A stretch of 64,000 nt of DNA from Pseudopyrenochaeta lycopersici (lineage: Eukaryota; Ascomycota; Dothideomycetes; Pleosporales; Pseudopyrenochaetaceae). How positions within the stretch are numbered: the stretch's first letter is position 1; each line of letters opens with the position of its first letter. Positions 58,029-64,000 of this stretch are shown here, piece by piece. The notes under the pieces are model-generated. The model was given only the letters and a program-made list of their open reading frames with translations, was not told where the DNA came from and did no database searches. Position numbers and translations under genes: made by a program. The stretch covers positions 152,898-216,897 of the forward strand of contig NHZP01000067.1 in assembly GCA_003313425.1 (NCBI GenBank), in the 5' to 3' direction.

Positions 58029-58410
58029 ACGTGTCTCACAAGCGAGCGCCGCAGTCTAAAATACACCAAAAATCTTAAAAGTTCGTCTCCTAGATCTTAA
58101 CATTAGTAATACTTAATAATCTAAAAACTTAAAGATAGCTTTTTATACTTATATATAGATTATTTCTTAAGTTATAACAGTATATATTAAGTAATTCTTA
58201 AGATATGTTAAAATTATTAGAAGGTAAGCATAAAAATACTATATCTATAGAACGTTTTAGTATAAGAAGTTAGCAAATACTTTAAAATTAGTATAAGAAG
58301 CTATCTTTAAGTTTGTAGAGTATTTAATATTGCTAACGTTAAGATATAGGAGACAATCTTTTAAGATTTTTGGTATATTTTGGACTGCGGCGCTCGCTTG
58401 TGAGACACGT
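58029..58410. mobile_element. Foldback MITE, 382 bp
   Basis: The two ends are inverted copies: ACGTGTCTCACAAGCGAGCG at the left pairs with CGCTCGCTTGTGAGACACGT at the right, and complementarity continues through AAAATCTTAAAA-type sequence and AAAGATAGCTT toward the middle, so most of the element forms a hairpin. TA flanks both ends (58027-58028 and 58411-58412), as for Tc1/mariner and pogo-type elements. There is no coding capacity. The outer about 30 bp of each arm are spared from RIP while the inner part is AT-rich. Confidence 0.88.
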
Positions 58411-58412
58411 TA

Positions 58413-59717
58413 GCTATAAGATTCAACAACTTATAATATTACACGTAAACCTACCTAGAATATTAAAAAGCCGCTCTTACCTATAAATATAGCTAGGCTA
58501 GTTAGGTAGGTCTTCTTAGGTTAGGTCGGGTACTTCCTGGGTTAGCCCCTAAAAGTATTATTTTAAGTTAACATTTAAAATATAATTAGACAGAATATAG
58601 ATCTATGAAAAGTTATATATAAACTAAACTTAAAAAGGAAAGACTAATGCTATTAAAGAGTAACCTAATCTCTAGTAGAGGGAAAAAATTACGTTACCTC
58701 CCTAGCTAATTAAACAGCGCATTAAGTATACGAAGTCTAACCTACGAAGCGCTTTAATTAGCTAGAATTCTATAAATCTTAACTAGCTGCAAAATTCTAA
58801 CCTACGGAGCTGTAATTTTATCTTAAGTAATATTATTACTTAGTAGAGATATCTAGTTAAGAGAGAATCTAATACTTAGGCTAAAAATAATAATATTCTT
58901 ATAAGAACTTTCTTTAATTTAAAACAAATTAGAAGAATAAGAAGAATAGTTTATAGCTTACTAGTTTACTACGCTTCTTTAATAGATATACTATTAAATG
59001 TCTTATTAGTACTAGATTATAGATAAACTTACTAAGATAAAGTACTACTAAAGCATTAAGTATTATAAATAAAGTAATAGAATATCACTCTAGTTAAGAA
59101 GATAGAATAATAGTGTAATAAGAGGTACAGATCTTTTTATAAGCACTATATATAATATCCTAACTAATATAATAAGAATATTTTAGTCTAAACATTACTA
59201 AAATAATGTTGCAGACAACGCGCCGTAACCTAATAAAAAAGTGAAATAGAGTCAAATTTTTAAAGTTTTTAACGTGTCCTATAAATGAGCGCAGCGTACA
59301 ATCGAGCTCTGCACTCTACTAAGTTAGAGCGCCTCTACTAGCGTACAGCTTAACTATAAATCTAAGTAATCTATATATATTTGTATATAAGTTATGTTTA
59401 GTCTCTCTACACCTTTAATAGCGTAATAAAGCCTAACAGCTAAAGCTTAATTCCTCTCTACTTTAACGCATTTTATACTTAATTTATTAATTAGCCTCTT
59501 GTTAAGCAGCTAAATCTTCTTTAACTATTTTTATTAAGGCTTCTTTCTTCTAAACCTACTTTCTGTTACACTAATTTACTACATTGCTACTTTATTACAT
59601 TTTTTAACGCTACTAATTCTAATTTCTATTACCTTAGCTGTACATATTTTTATTATAACCTCTTCTATAAACTAATTAAGCGCCTTAGTAATTGAAGCTG
59701 GTATTAATCTCTTATAC
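58413..59717. repeat. AT-rich RIP-decayed repeats
   Basis: No readable frame. Two short words stand out: 59209-59230 (TTGCAGACAACGCGCCGTAACC) resembles the terminal part of solo LTR family A, and 59267-59290 (AACGTGTCCTATAAATGAGCG) resembles a mutated end of the MITE at 58029. Both may be fragments of those families. Confidence 0.4.
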
Positions 59718-59719
59718 TA

Positions 59720-61071
59720 CAGTGACCCCGCAAAAGTTTCCGCCGCGCATGCACGAGCCACCCTCTCAAGCACATGTACACCAAACTTCAACACCATATA
59801 TCTTAGCCAAAATATTATATAATTAATTATTTTTTTGGGTTAAGAGTTGCATAGATGTTTAATATTTTGTTTGCCATCCTCGTGCCTTTTTACATGCAGT
59901 AATTCGTTGTCGCATACTCAAGATAAGGCGCTTAATGAGCTTAGCTAGTATGCGCCGCCAGCACTCTTTCAATGCGCTGCAAAAGCCATCCCACTCTTCT
60001 ATAGCTTAGCTATAATTATTATATTATAGATAGAATTTGTACATGCGCTTCTTCAGGTACTACCAGAGGTGCTTAATTGGGTTAAGATCAGGTGAGTATA
60101 CTAGCTATTTGATGGTGGTGATGTGGTGCTCGCGCAGAAACTCACGCGTCGCTGTAGCTGTGTGTATGCGCGCGTTATCCTGCATAAAAAGCTGAGAACA
60201 ACGCTAAGATGGTAGAAGCCCTTTAGTTAAGGCCTTAATATAACTTTTAGCGGAGTACCTATACTTTAGAGCATCGAAATTACGCTCCATTATAACTAGA
60301 GGACTTCTCCAGGCACACCTACGTTCATCCAACCATATTAAACCCCATACTATTTATAACACCTTTTTACCGCAGCTATAGGTTTAGAGTATTATTATCT
60401 TCCATTTCTCTTATAAATTTTAAAAAACCTACTCTTAGTTTTGCCCTGAGCCCTTCTAAACTAAGCATTCGTTAGAGAACTTAAGCGTGCGACAATACCA
60501 CGGGAATTAAGAGTACTCCTTGCAGAACTTAAGGCGCCTTAACGCATCCCCGCGATAGAGCTTAGGACGCTTTTTATAAGGAGATTTAGTAAGGCCTTAT
60601 CTTTTAAGGTATTAGGATAGTGTGCTAGAGCTAGGCGGCTTTGAAGAGGTGCCATCTGGATTCACAACCACTGCCACTTCAGCTAGCTCTTTGTACTTAA
60701 TTTTTAGCTGCGCACGTGCTTTGCGATAGATAATCTTCTTTTAATAAAGCGATAGTATAGGTGGCCGGCCGCTGCGAGGTTTATCTGCAGTTGTGCCTGT
60801 TTAGTGATATTTCTTCCTAAGGTCGCGTATAGCGCGTTCACTCCGGCCATACGCGTCAGCAACTTAAGCAACTGTAGAACTACTATGCAGCATCCTAATA
60901 ATTTGATCTCGCTGCTAGACTGTTAAATTAGGGCCTCTGCGCGTATTTTAGTCTATTTCTTGTAAAATTTAGCGACGTGGTGGCATAGTTATGATACTTG
61001 AAGGTTGAGAAGGAGATGTTGTGAGGGAACGCGTCGCGACTAGTGTAGCGGAAACTTTTGCGGGGTCACTG
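59720..61071 (-). mobile_element. Tc1/mariner transposon copy 2
   Basis: A 1352-bp element with inverted ends CAGTGACCCCGCAAAAGTTT and its near-complement (GGAAACTTTTGCGGGGTCACTG), with TA on both sides (59718-59719 and 61072-61073). It is similar along its length to 41864-43213 but in opposite orientation and less mutated, with more GC-containing codons retained. Confidence 0.93.
59870..60990 (-). pseudogene. Tc1/mariner transposase, lightly RIPped
   Basis: Minus-strand frame. Near 60070-60130 it reads VYSPDLNPIKHLWxYLKKRM, the conserved YSPDLNPIEHLW block, with Glu changed to Lys and Trp to stop (TGG to TAG). It continues WDGFCSALKECWRRI and ends with ACKKARGWQTKY, typical of fungal mariner C-termini. 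Fewer stops than in copy 1, but several TAG codons remain, so the enzyme is inactive. Confidence 0.85.
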
Positions 61072-61073
61072 TA

Positions 61074-61940
61074 TTAAACGTATTTACTTTTTCTTTTTAT
61101 AGCAGCTTTATACGCTCTAATAGTAACTAAGTATTTTCTATTAGCTTAGGAGCCTAAGATTATAAGATATAAGAAGTGTAATAAAATAGATAAAGATAAA
61201 TAAGTAAACATAAACTAAATAATTAAAACTTTAGTAAACTAAGATCTAAGAGTATAATAGAAGTTATACTTAGTCAATTTAGTAACTTCTAAAAAGCCCT
61301 TTTTTTTCTCCTTCATACTTAGATTTTATTGTCTAAGCTAATTTAAGCCTAACTAACCTACCTATCGTAGCTATGCTATTAAGTACGTTAACATAATAGT
61401 AGTTAGATTTATATAAAAATAAGTGCAATTTAACTTAGTACACCTTATTCTACTAGACTATAAAGTTGTAGTAGTATTAGGGGTTATCTTACTTTTATTT
61501 TACTAACAACTAAATATACTAGAATAAGAGGTTAATAAGGTCTTTTTCTATCGCCTATTAAAGATAGAGTTAGAGATTAAGTAATATTTATAGACTTATA
61601 TATTTAAAATAAGCTGTATAGGCACTCTTTTGTTTCCTAATATAAGGGATTTCGAAGATTTTAATAGAGCCTCTATACTATTTAACAGGGTTAGTAGAGC
61701 TTCTAATAAAGTTATTATTAAGTAGAAGTGCTAAATATTATAGTAACTAAAACAGTAAATGTAACAGAAGCCGTGGGTGTATATATAAGAGTGAGGCACT
61801 ACGCTTGTAGAAACAATAACAATGAACACAATTACTTGCTTTAACAGGACGTTAATGTGTAAAAGTGTCTCGCTACCCTGTGTGTATTACAACGCCGTCT
61901 GTAACCTTGCACAGATTTCAAGTTATTTAAAGTCAAAGTA
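61074..61940. repeat. AT-rich repeats with a less mutated patch
   Basis: RIP-decayed to about 61745. From 61760 to about 61920 the sequence is less mutated, has a TATA-like GTATATATAAGAG, and starts TGTAACAGAAGCC with a partly inverted counterpart GCCGTCTGTAAC near its end. It may be an LTR or terminal-repeat remnant, but no target duplication was found. Confidence 0.35.
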
Positions 61941-62721
61941 CAGTACTAGTAACAAAGTTTCTTCCGCGTTAGCGCGATACGTCCTCCCCTAATATTAACA
62001 CCTTAACTTTACAGTATTATAACTATACTACTGTTGTGCCGATGCACTTGGTGACCTGGTCACCTGGCTACTAAGGGCATCTCAGCTAGTTAGATGCAGC
62101 TAGTTAGATGCAGCAGTTCAGATGCAGCAGCTCAGGCCACAGCAGCTTAGGCCACAACAGCTCAGACTTCAAGGCAATTAAGCGAGATTAGCAGAAAAAT
62201 AAGGATATAAGGAGGCAGGCAGGCGGAGAACATCAAAGGAACGATCGAGGAATCCAAGCATCTACTATCGAAGGAACAATCTAGGAAACCAAGTATCTAC
62301 TATCCAGGGGAATATCTAAGGAACATCCAGAAGTAATTAAGACAGTACAGACAGACAGACAGATACGGCTACTACAGTTACTATTACCCCCCCCCCCCTA
62401 TTATTGTTCATTCTTGTTTACCTACCTCCTACCTCTCATCTCATCCTTGATGAGATGACTACCTAGCTGTGTTCAGTGAGCTCAAGGCTACCATCGACAG
62501 GGAGAAGTTGGCTGAGGCCTCTGTTCCTGCACACTATAATACTAAGTTCTTTAAGAAATAGACTAGAAGAATATATAGAGGGCCTAATTTAATAGTCTAG
62601 TTGTAGAATTAGATTATTAGAAGGTTATATACTAGTATTATAGTTACTAAAGTTACTAATATATATAGCTATAATAAACGCTATATATAGCTTTAAAAAA
62701 AACTATTACTAAACTAGTATA
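61941..62721 (+). mobile_element. Tc1/mariner copy 3, 5' fragment, interrupted
   Basis: It begins with a mutated terminal repeat after TA (CAGTACTAGTAACAAAGTTT) and follows copy 1 to 62030. The copy 1-like sequence resumes at about 62534 (ACTATAATACTAAGTTCTTT) and runs to 62721. Between the two parts is a 500-bp foreign insertion. The right end is cut by the pogo element that begins at 62722. Only the first third of the transposase region remains, heavily RIPped. Confidence 0.85.
62031..62533. mobile_element. About 500-bp GC-rich insertion inside mariner copy 3
   Basis: Comparison with copy 1 shows extra DNA from CTGTTGTGCCGATGCAC to GTTCCTGCACA, with a short duplication at the join (CTA or ACTA). 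It contains clustered short repeats (AGTTAGATGCAGC twice, then CAGATGCAGCAGCTCAGGCC-like units), a CAGACAGACAGA run, and a C-run at about 62388-62398. It is unmutated, so it is younger than the RIP of its host. The ends resemble TG...CA, so a solo LTR or TRIM is possible, but the duplication is too short to be sure. Confidence 0.6.
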
Positions 62722-64000
62722 ACGTGAGCGGTAAGCGAAACGCCTAGGTAAGCGAAATGCCTACCTCACTAAGCTTTACAACTTTATATATTAACAACTT
62801 AATCTTATAAAAAGCTACTATAGCTTATAGTAGCTTAAATTAATCCTCTACTTCTACTATATCTTTCTTACACGTGCGCTTATTATATCCTACCTCTCTA
62901 TAAGTTTTATAGCGTTAGATACCTCTTATACTAGCACCTGTTTAAGCCTTCTTTATACGCCTCTCTACCTTAAGTTAGGTATTAACGTGCCACCCCACCT
63001 GAGGAACGCCACCACCTGAGGAACGCCAAAGCCTATGTACACAGTTAACTTTTTGAGGCTATAGAGCCACCAACAATAGCTATTATCACGAGATTTTTTG
63101 TTGGTGAGCTTTAATAGGTATATAGAGTAATTGCGCAGCATCAGATTACACAATAAGCCTTTGTGGCGGCCTGATTGGCCGACCTCGTCGAGATTGAGCA
63201 TGCAGAGCTTCTTGAGCAACAACAGGCTCCTCGTCCACCACAACAGATTTTTGAGACTTAGCAGGCTTGAGGCTTTGCCTCTTACCTAATCTAGATAATT
63301 TCATATCGCTTTAGAGTTGTTTTTAAAGCTCGCGAGCCTCCTTTTACTCTTTGCGAGGTGCAGCTTTCTAAGCTCTCTCTACCTCCCTTATCTCTCTAGT
63401 TGCTAGCCTCATCCTTACCCTCTCTTTAAGCTGTAAAACCTTAAGCTGCTTTTGCTAATTACGAAGCTTAATTACTTTACTTTTTTAGTGTTGTAGCTCC
63501 TCCTCCTTACGCTCTTTTCTCTCCTTTTAAGCTTAAGCTGCCTAGACCTTAGTAGGTGACTAGAACTAAGCTCTACTATAGTATTCTTAAGGTTTCTTAA
63601 GGATTAAGGCCTTGCCTCGCTTCCTAGGCTTCTTCTTATTGCTGAGGGCCTCCTTAAGCTAAGTATTTTTATGTTAAAGTAGCTAGTTTTAAGCTAAGAT
63701 AGTGTGGATTGTTTAGCTAAGCTTTTTTAAGTAATTATTATATATATTATCTACAGCCTGCTTAAGGAGGCGCTCTATCTTCCTCTAATTGCTTGCGCTT
63801 AGTACTGAGGAGGAGCTATCACGCGAGGAGGGTTTATCTCTTAAGATTGACGTTGTAGTAAAGCGGCAGAGGATGACGTTAGGATTAAAAGGCTCAATGC
63901 CTGTTGTTGCAAAGGCCTTACAGATCGTTGTTTCTTTCATAGATATGCTCTAGGCTTGATAGAAGAGGCGAAAGAAATCCCTTTTAGTGATGCAGGTTAG
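62722..64000 (-). mobile_element. pogo-type DNA transposon, 3' part (continues past the window)
   Basis: The left end begins right after TA in mariner copy 3 with ACGTGAGCGGTAAGCGAAAC, followed by a second GTAAGCGAAATGCC unit, so the terminal repeat seems to contain internal direct repeats. A minus-strand transposase follows (63086 onward) and runs off the right edge. The other terminus is outside the window, so the length is unknown. Confidence 0.75.
63086..64000 (-). pseudogene. pogo/Fot-type DDE transposase, C-terminal part, 5' end outside window
   Basis: The minus-strand frame enters from the right edge: LTCITKRDFFRLFYQA, then ETTICKAFATTGIEPFNPNV, the typical end of the DDE_1 domain in fungal pogo elements. 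A long charged, probably coiled-coil tail follows (LLKQAVDNIYNNYLKKLS, QLKVLQLKERVRMRLATREI), with EYY-SRA-F-SPTKV where other copies have EYHGGAVFWSPTK. The frame ends ALHAQSRRGRPIRPPQRLIV...HQQKIS and a TGA at 63086-63088. Several TAG/TAA codons interrupt it, mostly at Gln or Trp positions. The catalytic core lies beyond the window. The open frame at 62965-63243 is another frame of the same region. Confidence 0.82.

Overview
The window reads as nuclear DNA of a filamentous ascomycete, most likely a dothideomycete or other plant-associated fungus. The reasons are short GT-AG introns (mostly 50-150 bp), fungal gene families (HET, a pisatin-demethylase-type P450, an ABA3-like terpene synthase, GH16 wall enzyme), and long AT-rich tracts whose transposon reading frames are broken mainly by TAG codons where CAG (Gln) is expected. 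That pattern, together with CpA/TpG to TpA differences between paired LTRs, is the signature of repeat-induced point mutation (RIP). The organism call is an inference; nothing in the window names a species.

Layout. 1-8310: RIP-decayed repeats, including a complete Gypsy element (918-8310, 389-bp LTRs, target duplication AAGGC) with a solo LTR nested in it. 8311-11150: a small gene island with one GNAT acetyltransferase. 11150-41860: a nested repeat block. It holds a plus-strand Gypsy reverse transcriptase split by a complete Copia element (11961-17226, duplication ATAAT) and then bounded by a second (17341-22538, duplication ACCTG). A third Copia remnant, a second Gypsy, a Helitron carrying Rep and PIF1-type helicase domains, and several solo LTRs follow. 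41864-43213: a Tc1/mariner element with intact ends.

43216-57990: the main gene island. Its apparently intact genes are a secreted type-B carboxylesterase (-), a cytochrome P450 (-), an ABA3-type sesquiterpene synthase (+) divergent from the P450, and a HET-domain protein (-). Between them lie broken genes: a GH16 CRH-type wall transglycosylase abutting a pogo transposase tail, a patatin-like phospholipase, and a zinc-finger fragment. 58000-64000: more repeats, with a foldback MITE, two further mariner copies (one carrying an insertion) and a pogo-family transposase that runs off the right edge.

The P450/ABA3-like pair is the biologically most striking content. ABA3 of Botrytis makes the ionylideneethane skeleton of abscisic acid and P450s oxidise it, so this pair may be a minimal or residual ABA-type sesquiterpenoid locus inside a RIP-affected compartment. 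Coordinates of repeat ends with target duplications are exact; those of decayed coding regions are approximate.
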